Position numbers and translations under genes: made by a program
The notes under the pieces: generated by a model
What the model saw: only the letters and a program-made list of their open reading frames with translations
The model's database searches: none
Told to the model about the DNA's origin: nothing
Assembly (NCBI GenBank): GCA_024195265.1
Contig: JAJLRJ010000005.1
Coordinates: 15,734,036 to 15,798,035, forward strand
Reading direction: 5' to 3'
DNA from: Dendrophyllia cribrosa
Taxonomy: Eukaryota > Cnidaria > Anthozoa > Scleractinia > Dendrophylliidae
Length of the DNA: 64,000 bases
Shown: positions 37,001-48,300 of the stretch, in pieces
Layout of the letters: every line of letters starts with the position of its first letter
Numbering within the stretch: the first letter of the stretch is position 1

Positions 37001-40000
37001 AACTTTTTTATTTTCGTATCTAAATCTACATGTCATGTAATGAACATCTGCGAAAAAATGTTTTGATTTCAGCAAAACGTGAATTTTTTATGAATATTTC
37101 AAATCTTCAAAATCCTATTTTTTTGTGGTATACCCGTCCCGCTGTTAAGAAGGCCAACGGGCTCACATGTTCCTTTAATGTATGTCACAGTTCCTTTGTT
37201 TGAAGTTATGTGTTCCTCTACGTCACGGATCCTAGCGTTGTTGACCGAGAGGAGACTAATGCGAATGGTGGACCAAAATGGCGGCAAATTTCGAAGACTT
37301 TAAAAAATCGTAAAGAAAAAGATTGCAAATAAACTTGCATTCATTTGGCAATATATTGATGAATTAAAACCTTTTATGCCTTTGTAGTTTCGCATCATAA
37401 TTGCAGATGTTCAGTACATGACGTGTAGATTAAGAAACGAAAAAAAAAAAGGTTATGCCAGGGCACTTTAAACCCTGAGGTAAATCCCCTTTTTTTCCAA
37501 ACTGGTTACTAAAAACTCTGATATGTCCATGTATGATACAGTAATAGCCCACATATAAGAACCTGAATTTTTCACTTTAGCCTAAATAGGTTCTTATATA
37601 AATGGTACTTAAAGCAAATTTAGGCTAACAAGGTTCTTAAAATAGGTTCTTATATTTTCATATGAATTTCATTTAAATATATTATAGTATATTATAAATA
37701 TCATCTCATAATACAATTATATAAATCATTTATTTGTACCATACAGCAATGCCTATAGGCAGTTCAGTGCAGGTACAGTATACAGTATGTCCTTAACAAA
37801 ACATAACAAAGAAACTCATGTTGATACTACCTATACACTTATACAGCAACCCCACTGATGAGAACCTAACTTAAAATTTTAGCCTTAATAGGTTCTTATG
37901 TGGAGGGGGTTTAAAATGAAAATTTTAGCCTAACAGGTTCTTAAAACCCAGGTTCTTATATGTGGGCTATTACTGTATGCCATTTCAAATGTTTTGATTG
38001 GTATAATTCATAACTTATGGCATTTTAAATGGAGAAAGTTATGGCTTTGATAGACTGTCTGTTTCTGCCCGAGCATAAACTGGAGTTAATGTTTTGCTCA
38101 GTTGAACCTAAAAGCTCCCTGCTGTTTGCCAGTGTTTTTCCCATTAATCGATCTTTTGTACTTTGCATTGTAAACACGTACTTTCACCCACCCCCTATTC
38201 TTAACAACCAATTAGATTTCAAGCCTGCACATGCTCATAGATTATCAGTCAATCAGCTTCATGTAAACTCGCCGTGTTTACATTCATGCACATTAGTAGT
38301 AAGGGGGGACTACATGGGGCACGAGTCAAATGTCCCTAACCACACCCATTTTTTTTTGGAATATGGGGCAGTCAAAAAAGTCCCTATATACGTCATCACT
38401 GACGTTAACCCAACGTTATATAGGGGATTTTGACTAGAATTATTTTTCAATTTTTTTTCAATTTTTTTTCAAATTTTTTTGAATTTTTTTTTGAAGTTTT
38501 TTTTCAATTTTTGATTTATATAGGTGATTTTGAGTATCGAATTTTTTCAAAAAATTTTTTGATTTTTTTCAAAATTTTTTTCAAATTTTTTTTTTTGGGG
38601 AAGTGGTCAAATTTCCCTGTGTACGATCCTCCTGGGGAATGAATTGGGGAAGTAGTCAAAATCCCCAATATGAAAGAAGAAGCCCACACAAAGATGAAAG
38701 TTCAATAACGTGTTTAATGAAAATCATCAACAAGAAAAAATTTCAAGGATTAACGCTTTCTTCTTTTCTCGAGTAACTTTCCGATCGGGGTTTGAGCAAA
38801 ATTTATCTGGATGTTACGGTGATAAAAGCGCTTATCATCGAGCGCTGAATAATTCTTTTAACAGAACATAATACAAGCAATCACTTGGTAATTAGACCGC
38901 ATGAAAACCTTCAGGGCAAAAAATTCAAAGTCAGACATTTTCCGCGAAGACGTGTCGTAAATCGGGTTCTCTTTCTCTTTCGATTCCATCGCATGTTAGA
39001 ACGAAAATCATCTTGGCTCGCCTCCGGGACATTCCGTGAATGAAAAAAGAAAAAAAAAAAATAGTTTGAATTCAATACTCGCAGAAAACTCGTTTGAAAG
39101 AAGAAACGTGAAAGTATTTTAAACAAATCAAATTTTCCTCGCATGACGAATCGAGCAAAGACAAACAAACAAACTACGAACCTGCGGAAAGATTTTGCAG
39201 TACAAAAATCCCTTTCTTTTGCCGAAAAGGTTGTCCTTTTTCCAAAGCCACCTCTTAAACCTTCCACGAGGAGAGTTGTCTGATTTTTTAGCGAGGAACC
39301 ATCTTTGTTTTCACGCCGTGAAAAAATCTTTCTTGTCTTTCTCAGAACAGCGTTTTCCTGGAAAAACCGGCATGACGAATCGAGCAAAGACAAACAAACA
39401 AACTACGAACCTGCGGAAAGATTTTGCAGTACAAAAATCCCTTTCTTTTGCCGAAAAGGTTGTCCTTTTTCCAAAGCCACCTCTTAAACCTTCCACGAGG
39501 AGAGTTGTCTGATTTTTTTAGCGAGGAACTATCTTTGTTTTCACGCCGTGAAAAAATCTTTCTTGTCTTTCTCAGAACAGCGTTTTCCTGGAAAAACCCG
39601 GCTTACGCCATCACTTGGCTCCAGACCACGCGCGAACCACCAGCGGGACCTGGCTCGACGATAAAAGAGTTTAAATTGAAATCGTCTCGTCCCAAGTGTT
39701 TGCGATAATCTTGCACCCATTACTGTTTTCTTCTGCCGAGCAGCTCGTCTGGCTTTGCGTTGTAAGCGAATGAGAGAAGAATGAAAAAAGAACAAAGCGC
39801 GAGCCTTTATAAAGGGAAAAAAAGCTGACACCACCCCTCAGGCTACGAGGAAGCCCTTCGCTGACGTCTCTTGTCTTTGAAGGGCAATTTGTTTTGTCAA
39901 CCAAGCGTTTCCAGAAAGTGAGAGTGCTTTTTGTTTTGTGTTTTTCTTGCTTGTTTTTCGTTTTCTTGTTTTCGAATGTTCTTGTTGATTTTTTTCATCA

Positions 40001-43000
40001 CGTTTTTGACTTTTTTTTTTTGACTTTTTTTTTTGATGAATTCTTATTCAAAAAACCGGTTAGTGCAAGAAAAAGAGCACACGTGTTTTGACCATTTTAA
40101 AGCAACTTTATTACAACAATCTTGTTGTGAAAACAGGTCAACAATTTAAATAGTGACAACTTTTAAACGTCTCTTTTTTCTGAACAACTTTCTTACTCTT
40201 GCACCCAACCGCGAGGTTTGTGTCGTTTCAAGGCGACCCCTTTTCCTTTTTGAATAATGTTTTCTATCTTGGCTTGTCTTTGCTTTTCTCTCTGTTTCAT
40301 GCTTTCCTTGTGCTCTTGATATTCTGTTTCCAGTTGACCCCACAGTTTGTCACGACGTTCCAGCAGCTCTCTTTTGTGTGCTTCCACGGCAGCATCGAAT
40401 GTGTCTTTGTCCGTGGTCCAGTATTTGAGGTCGCTGAAGGGCAAACCATAGTTTTCTGAGTTTAATTGATCGTCCAACTCTCGTATGACTTCAGCAGACT
40501 TTTGAGCCACTTGCCAATCTAGATCAGCCATTTTCACCTCGTTAGGATTATTGCCGGCGCGCTTGGCCTCGTCCAAATTCTGTTTAGCCACGTTGATGAA
40601 GTTTTCCAATTGTTTGTCAATGTTCTTTGATTGCTGGTGCGCTTCTTGAAATGACTTGGGAGGTGGTGGAAGTGTGGATCCAAGGGGTGGTTTGGGGGGA
40701 ATAATATCATCCGTTCGGGCTTGGTTTTCCGCCGCCGAAAGAGGGGGAGGTCTTCTCAAGAGCGCAGAGGTCTGACGGGGGTCTATCATGTGTCGTAGTT
40801 GATTCTGAAGTCGAAAGTATTCGCTGCTCTTACTTCCGTACGAAGGTAACTTGGGCGGTTGCCCTTCACCTTCCACGCTCTTCATGGCATCCATGACACG
40901 CATGACGCGATCCAAACGAGGGGCATTGACCAATTGGTCCGTCAAGAATTGACGTTTCCAGTAGGCTTCGTTGGGGTCGGGGGGTGTTTGTTCACCCCTT
41001 CCCCATTGACGGGATGAATCGGGTAGAAAGGGAACCGGCGGTTTCATCCAGGGGGGATCTTTGGGCACCAACATCATCTCTCGAGCGTATTTGTCCGTCA
41101 TGACGACAAGGCGTCTAGTCCGGCTTGCAAAAAGGGAACGAGTTTTTCTCCTCCTACTCTTCTTAAGAGCCTCTTTCTTTCGTGCAAAGGCGTCGTCAGT
41201 GCACTGATGCGTCGAATCGTTTTCCTGTTACCCAGGAGAGGGGTTTTGACGTAAGCGGGTACTTGGATCACGTTGTCGTAGAGATTACGTATCAGATCGG
41301 TCAGAGCTCGCAATTGTTCGTTGCTGGCTCTTTTTATGTCCTCCGAAAACGTCCGGCGATCCGTCAACCCCGATAACCAGTCGGCTTGTTCTTGCATGCG
41401 CCATCCCCTTGATCTTTTGCCTGCACCTTGTTGTTCTTGCTTCTTCTTGTTCTTTTTTTTCTTTTTCGAGAGTTGACTTGCAAGCACACCGCCCAAAGTG
41501 GCCGCTAAAATCGCTCCCGCTGTCGCCGCATTGGCTGTCTTGATTCCTTTTTTCAAGGCAATACTGGCTTTCACGGCTCGGTTGGGTCTCCCAAAACGAT
41601 CGGTAGTGGCCTTCTTTCTTGGGGCATCAAATCCCGAGTTCGCTCGTCGCTCTGCAGCAGAAGTGGGCGAAAAATTTGAATTGACAGGAAAAGCACGCCA
41701 AGCGCCTCTAGGTGGGGCCATCACAAAAAACTGTGTGTGTCCTGCAGTTTCCTCCTTTCTTATATCCTTCGCCTGCCTACACCAAGGTTGTGGAATTTTC
41801 AAGTTGAAATTGCACGTGTGACGGCAAATGATTGGGTAGACCTACGAGTTTGGACAGACCAGGTTCTTGAGCCCAACGGGGCAAGGATGTTCTTTTTTTT
41901 CTACCGCCCTTCTGAGGTTTCTTTTTTCTCAAACGGTTGAAGCGTTTCGAGAGCCACTTTATGCCACGTTTGCCACGCTTGGTCACCTTCTCGAACACCT
42001 CTGGTCCTTTGTCCATGGCGTGTTCAATCCCTTGACTTAAGAGATTGGCCACAATGGGAGCTGCCGTGGCCACGGCCATGTCGGCGCCCAAACCTTTTCC
42101 ACGCTGTCTTGTTTTCTTTCTGCGAACGGTTGGCATGATGAATGTACTTGCGGATGAGGACTACTCTCTCTTTATACCTTCCTTAAACTTCCCAGGGTTT
42201 GCGATGCGCTTTATAATGCCCCGTGGCTCCTTTGGCTCCCATACGCTTGTAATCTTTTCTCTTTCCAACCTCGTATCCCACTTTGGCAGCACTGCTTAGC
42301 AGCGTTAAAAACCCTCCTTCTTGTTTCTTCTTCTTCTTTTTCTTCTTCTGGGTGAAGACTTTGGCTGTTAAGGCACCCAAAAACGCTGCTGGCACGGCCG
42401 CTGCAGCTCCTCCTAATGCAGCACCTGCTGTTAATTTTCCCGTTAAGGTTTCGGGAGTCATCTTTTCTCGCAAGCGCCACATCTTTCTGTTGACCCAACG
42501 ATCGACCTTCTGAGCGGGTCGGTTGGCATAGGCTTTGGCCATGGCTCTTGATCTCTGGCTGCCATCGATCCCGCGACCTCTTTGACTGCGACGGATCTGT
42601 GCTTGCCAGGCCGCCCGACCCGTGGTGAGATCGCTAGCATCTTGCAATTGTATTCCTTTCCCAACCACGTAACGGGTAAAAGGAACGCCTTGCGACCAAG
42701 GCGCTCGAGCGATGCGTGGCATGGTGGGCCATGTTCCATAGGTGGGAATGACAATGAGGGCCTGCATGACTGTTTTTTTTTTATGATTTCTTCTTCTTCG
42801 TCTTCGTCTTTTTTATAGCTTTGGCGATTAAAGTTCCCACTATGGGGGCCAAGACACCTCCCATCGCCCCAGCTGCCAGAGCTCGTTTCGTTCCTGCTTT
42901 GAGTTTGGGGCGTTTGATGCCTGGTTTGAAAGCATTCTTGGCTTTGAATTGGGTTTGTCGTCCCTTCTCCATGATCCTTTCACCCAGATTGGGGTTGGGG

Positions 43001-45285
43001 TTTTCCAACATCCACTGGAGGTGACGGGCACCTTCTCGCAATTTACCACTTTCGTTTTGCAAGCGTCGATGCATGTTGGCTCTCTCCTTATTCCATCGCG
43101 CTCTGATCTGATTGGTGCGGGTGGCGCGAGATTTGCTAAAATCCTCCAACATGCCTCGTCCTCGCTGTCTTCTCCAATCTCGACGACGGGAAGACATTTT
43201 TCTCACGTTTTGTGTCTTCTCTTTTGAGCGGGTTGCAACACGGTAAGAGGTTCGGGATCGTCTATCAAGAGATGGGTACGAAAACGAATGGCGTCGTCGG
43301 TTCGAGGATGATGGTCGGTCAATAGATAGCCAAAAGGTTTCTCTGTGGCCCTTTTATAGATGGGCCAAAATGCCTCTGAATCACCCAACCAACGATTGCC
43401 CAGCATCTTGATGTAACGGGTATCCGCAGGATTTTTGAAGAGAACGGTGTAATGATAATTGCGATTTTGACCAGCTTGTTCCTTGCCCGAATGGAAGAGG
43501 TTCTGCGACAGGAAAATTGCAAAGAGACCCAAGTGATGCGTTCCTTTGGTCAACAGTTGGGTCACTTGAGGTGACTTGCTGCTTTCGTGCATGAGATCGT
43601 CCATGATGATCAAACCGGGACGTGTTTCGGGTGGAAAGAGTGCTTCCACGTTGTCTGGCAAGCCCTCGTGAAATTGCACGCCCATCTCTTGGAATTGGTT
43701 AAAAATCGGTTGCCAGGCTGATCCATAGCAATACACGATTTTTTGAAAATAACAAGGGGATCTGTCGTCTTCCCGAAAGTAGCACGGAGCATCTTTGACC
43801 AACTTGTACAAGAAGGTTGTCTTGCCGCTCAAGGTAGGACCCACGATCTGCATGTTACCCGGGACCCTGAAACGCGGATCATAACAAGAGGGAGCATCTT
43901 CCGTTTCCATGTTTTTAACCTGTCACCCCGTAAAAAACACCGTTCTTCCTTTTATGCCTTTCTTTTGCAAAGATTCAACCGTTTGATCCGACACATCTGG
44001 TTGGGGCGTCCATCCTCATCATACAGTCCCCCTGCCAGGTGTTGGTGTTGTAAACTCGGGAATTCTTCCCGTACTCGTTCCACCACGGCCGTATCGTTGT
44101 AGACACGATCCGTGTATGAGAAGGGTCGAACAATTTGGGTCATGGGTTTGCCGCGGCAACGATGAAATAAGTAGTACAAACAATAATCTCCGCACACATC
44201 GGTGTTGGTTCCTTGTAGCTCTTGTGGAATGTGACGGAAAAGGTCGAAACAACGCCACGCTGCGTTGTAGAAGGATGGCGCTCGCGCGTAACTATCAAAG
44301 AATTCTCCGTGGTCTTGACTCGCCCAAAACACCGCTATCCAATGTTGGCCGGGTAAGCGTATGGGGTCCGTGTTCCATATGGCGCACTTGGGGTACTCGA
44401 CGGGTTGACAGGCTCCTTCATCCGCACCAAACACGTCCCAAAAGTATTTTGAAATGTTGTCATCGCCTCGACACGCTTTTCGCAATTGCAACGTGTCATG
44501 CATTTTTACTGCAGGCAACAGGCATCACTTTTTTTGGCGTAACCTTTGTCGCGGGCCCAACGCGTGAACCCTTTGTTTCCACCGCGTCTTTTATAAGACG
44601 CATACTCGGCTTTGTACCTGTTCACGTTTCGTCGGGCCTTGTCGTGGTCGATGGGTTGTTGCATGGCTTCGATGGCGTCCCGTGTCACTTGGATCCCTTT
44701 CTTAAAATCCACCACAATGGGGACGAAACCTCCTCGTTGAATACCTCCCTGCCTTGTCATCCGACGATTTCTTCGTCTTTGGGCGCTGTCTCGTCTGGCA
44801 CAGGATGGCTTGACCATCTTTTTTTTTTTTTTTTTGACAAGGTGGATCTTTTTTTATTATCTCCGCCGCTTTTTGGCCTTTGAAAAATGCTCCACGTTGT
44901 CTTTTATGCCTTTAAATGCTTGCTTGCCCAGGAACAAGCCAGCCGTAGCAAACGAAGGGGCAGGTCCTGATAAAAACATACTGGCTCCCTCGGCTATTTT
45001 ATCCTGCAGGGTGGGTCGTCTCACGAACCTAGCACCCCCTCTGTGGTACCTCTTTTTGCGAGATACTCTTCTTCTTTTCTTTCTGCAAGGCATTTTCAAA
45101 ACTGACCAAGGAGGACTTGTGCCCTTTTTTATAGGGGGCCCGAGGAACAGGAGAGTGACACACACAAACATCACCAAAAAAGATAAAACATTTTTATTAA
45201 ACTTTTTTTTTTTCTTGTTACAAAAAAGCTCTTTTCAAACAAGGCATCTAAAGTTCATGAAATAGGCAAGTGACATTTTTATCGA

Positions 45286-45317
<32 letters not shown>

Positions 45318-48300
45318 ATTGTTACAAAAAGATAATGTTTTCTCCAGCTCTTTTCACACCAAGGCATCGGACAAGAGCACTGGGCCTTGAGTGGTTCCTC
45401 TGTTGTCAATCTGCAACAGACTCTCATCTGTGTTGTACAAGAACAAAGCTTGCAATGCTGCACCTGTCGTTGTAGAAAACCCCAGCCTGACGTTGATCAG
45501 CATTTGCAACTGCGGGGTGACAGAATCACCTCCATCTTGGACAGCCGTCAAATCAAAGGGTACAAAGTAGAAACCCTTTTCAAAGGTATCGGGATCCAAC
45601 AGGTAAGCATCGCGTCTCTTTTTGCCTGAGGCATTCAGCAACAAATCATAGATCTCGTATTTGTTGGTAAGATCCACTTTGGCTTTGTTCACTGGGACTC
45701 CGTTGGCTGTGCACTCGGCACTGGTGATGTTGAATCCTGAAAAATTGGCTTTGAAGTCAAAGGGATTTTTATTGAATTCTCCCTGATAACGCGCATCTTC
45801 CAACACCACCAACCAAAACAAGCGCGGGGAACGTCCTTGAAACACATCGTTGAACTCCACTTGGCTGACGCCTGTTGGAATGTACCTGTTCTCGCATCGC
45901 ATGCGCCTGAAGGGGAAGGAGAGGGGGTTGGCCACCGTGGTCTTTTCCACTTGTTCTTCCATGTACTTCATGATGATATCATTGGGAACGCGATAAAACA
46001 CACGGAGAAAACACTCTTGGGCCAAGACTTCAAAACTAGCCGTGTTGTTCACAGCCCCAGCTGCAGTGGACTTGTCCAGGGCCATGGACATCAAACAGAA
46101 CTTGGGGTCATTGAACTCGATCTCAAATTCTACTCTGGTGTTGGGTGGGACGTTCTGTTCTATCTGGCAAAAATTACAAGGCAAAGGGCACACGTTGAAT
46201 TCAAACTTGCCCGTGCCATTGACACAGATCTTTTGTCGTTGAACCCCTCCAGGATTATGAGTGGCTAGGCCTCCCCATTTATCCATCTGTCCTGCGCTAT
46301 CTTTGTACCATCCTTGTCGCTTGAGGCGGCTGGCTTCGTCCCAGGGATCTGCTTCCAACAAGGTCTTGAAATATTCTCGGTATGCCAAATTCACCCCAGC
46401 CGTGGACTCAGTTTCGTTGTTGTTCACTCGACAACGAACTTGACGGATACAACTGTACCCAAAATTGTTCACTGGGCCTACAATAGCTTGGTTGGTGGTG
46501 AAGTCATTCAAGGGTGCTTTTGTAGAGCCCAGTTTGAAGTACACTTTAAGATGCAGTTCGATCTCGCTGGGGCAGAAGGGGTAAGGTCGATCGGCCAAAC
46601 GAAACTGGAGAGGGTTTGACGAAGTGGTCTGAGATTTCACATCTTCAAAGTGCCATTTGTATTCTGTGGCATCAATTTCTCGCGGAGGGCGATAATTGTA
46701 AAGACCCTGATCGGCCTGCACGATGATCCCACCGTTGTTGTTGTTGTTGTTGTTGTCTGTGTCATCTGACCCTTGTGACATGCTGACGGTGACGTCTAGT
46801 CAAATGGTCGACCACCCGTGGATGCTCCTTTTTATAGGAGCTCGTTGAAACAATCACCGTGACCTGTTCGTCTACGTTTTTTTCCTCTTACTCTCTCTCG
46901 ATTCTCTCCCATGCCCACCTGAAAGCCAGGAATAGCATTGGGCAACACCCCGATGGGTCTCCCTCCCAGACGCCGATAGAGATTTTCATCCAAACTCGCG
47001 GCTGTGATGTTGCGAGGTCGACGAGGGGTTCGTTGTCGAGATCGCTGCTTCCCAAAACCCCTCTGCGCTCTCAACAGTTGCTCGTACGTCATTTCGGAGA
47101 AAGGTAAGACCAGTCCTCCTTCCTGATAATCGGCCGTCCCACCGTCGTACTTGTCTCCTCTTCCTCCTCGTTGCATCTTTTTCTTTTTTTTCTTGCGGGG
47201 CAGTTCTCGTTTTGTCTTTGTCTTTTTCTTGCGGGGCGGTTCCTCCTCCTCCTCTTCCTCTTCCTCCTCCTCCTTCTTCCGACAATGACTTTTGTAAAAT
47301 TTGCGGGCGGCTCGACAGGCTGTTTCGTATCCCGCGTTGGCCGCTAAATTACCCAGATAACTCACTGCAGGACCTGCCAGCGTGCCCCAAAAACCCCCTT
47401 CTTGATACGGAGGCAGGCCTTGATTGTAACCATCACCACCACCTACTTGGATCCATTGCGATCTCAAAAACGTGCGACGCATTGGCACTTTTTTTTTTAA
47501 GGCAATTTACGTTGTCGGAAATACAGAGCAGCTGTGACGTTTCCTCCTTGAAATGGGATGGGACGACCTAAGTTGTCTCTTATATCGATTTCGAGGTCTC
47601 GAAAAGTGAAATGACTCAATCGCGAAAAGATCAAGTGTGGAATGGGCACGTCCTCCAAGACCCCCTTCTGAGGGTTGACGCCATGGATTAAGACCACCTT
47701 GGCCATCTGCGATCCCACGTACACGGGTTCGGCCACGTTGCAATGCACGTAGACGTTCTGGAAAGAGTTAGGGGAGACAAAACTCCACACGCGATGATCG
47801 GCCGGTAAGGCCATGGTATGCGAGCGTGTGATTTCCACTTCGGTCGGGCGCCCAGTCTGGGTGTCCGTGCTGGTGATTTCCACTGTGGGATGACGCACGT
47901 CGGACTTGTAGTAAAACGGGACCGTCCACGATTCCCAATCAAGATATCCTAAAACTCGAGCCAACCAGCTGGGTAAGTACAGCGAAAAATCATTCGTGGG
48001 GAAGGTCCACTGGTAAAATCCTTTCTCATCCAACTGCAGTTGGACACGAGCGGTCGTGCCAGCATCTGAAACGGGTGTCTCCGTTTCGATGGCTTGATGA
48101 AGGGCCAACACAACATCTGTCAAGGTCACGTAGAGCCCGCCCGCCAAAAAAATATCTTGTTTGCCGGACGGGTAGTTGACAGAACACTGTATCTGGCGAT
48201 CTTGAACGTTGTGAAACGTGTGAGGCATCAACAATTGCACCAGAGCCACTTCCCATGTGGCATCCAAGGTCCACTGTTCAGGTAATCTCAACCTGAAACG

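Larger units (their letters stand above)
38295..40061 (+). repeat. Polinton left terminal inverted repeat
   Basis: Matches 53699-55464 inverted, from AGTAGTAAGG to AAAAAACCGGTT. I found one substitution (38416 region, GACTAGAA against GACTAAAA) and one A-run length difference (12 against 11). It contains an AT-rich tract (38,425-38,610), two tandem 229-bp copies, and no convincing gene. Confidence 0.93.

Noticed and set aside
38430..38642. Phe-rich ORF in the TIR
   Set aside because: Pure translation of T-runs.
38911..39393. 160-aa ORF in the left TIR and its 153-aa counterpart at 54367-54828
   Set aside because: The C-terminal frame differs between the two TIRs because of an A-run length change, and there is no TATA box or domain. 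Treated as non-coding.
41722..41802. Longer start for the 207-aa protein (234 aa)
   Set aside because: The extension overlaps the 119-aa gene and lies upstream of the TATA box.
45093..45177. Longer start for the 78-aa basic protein (106 aa)
   Set aside because: The TATA box lies inside the extension, so the transcript should begin after it.
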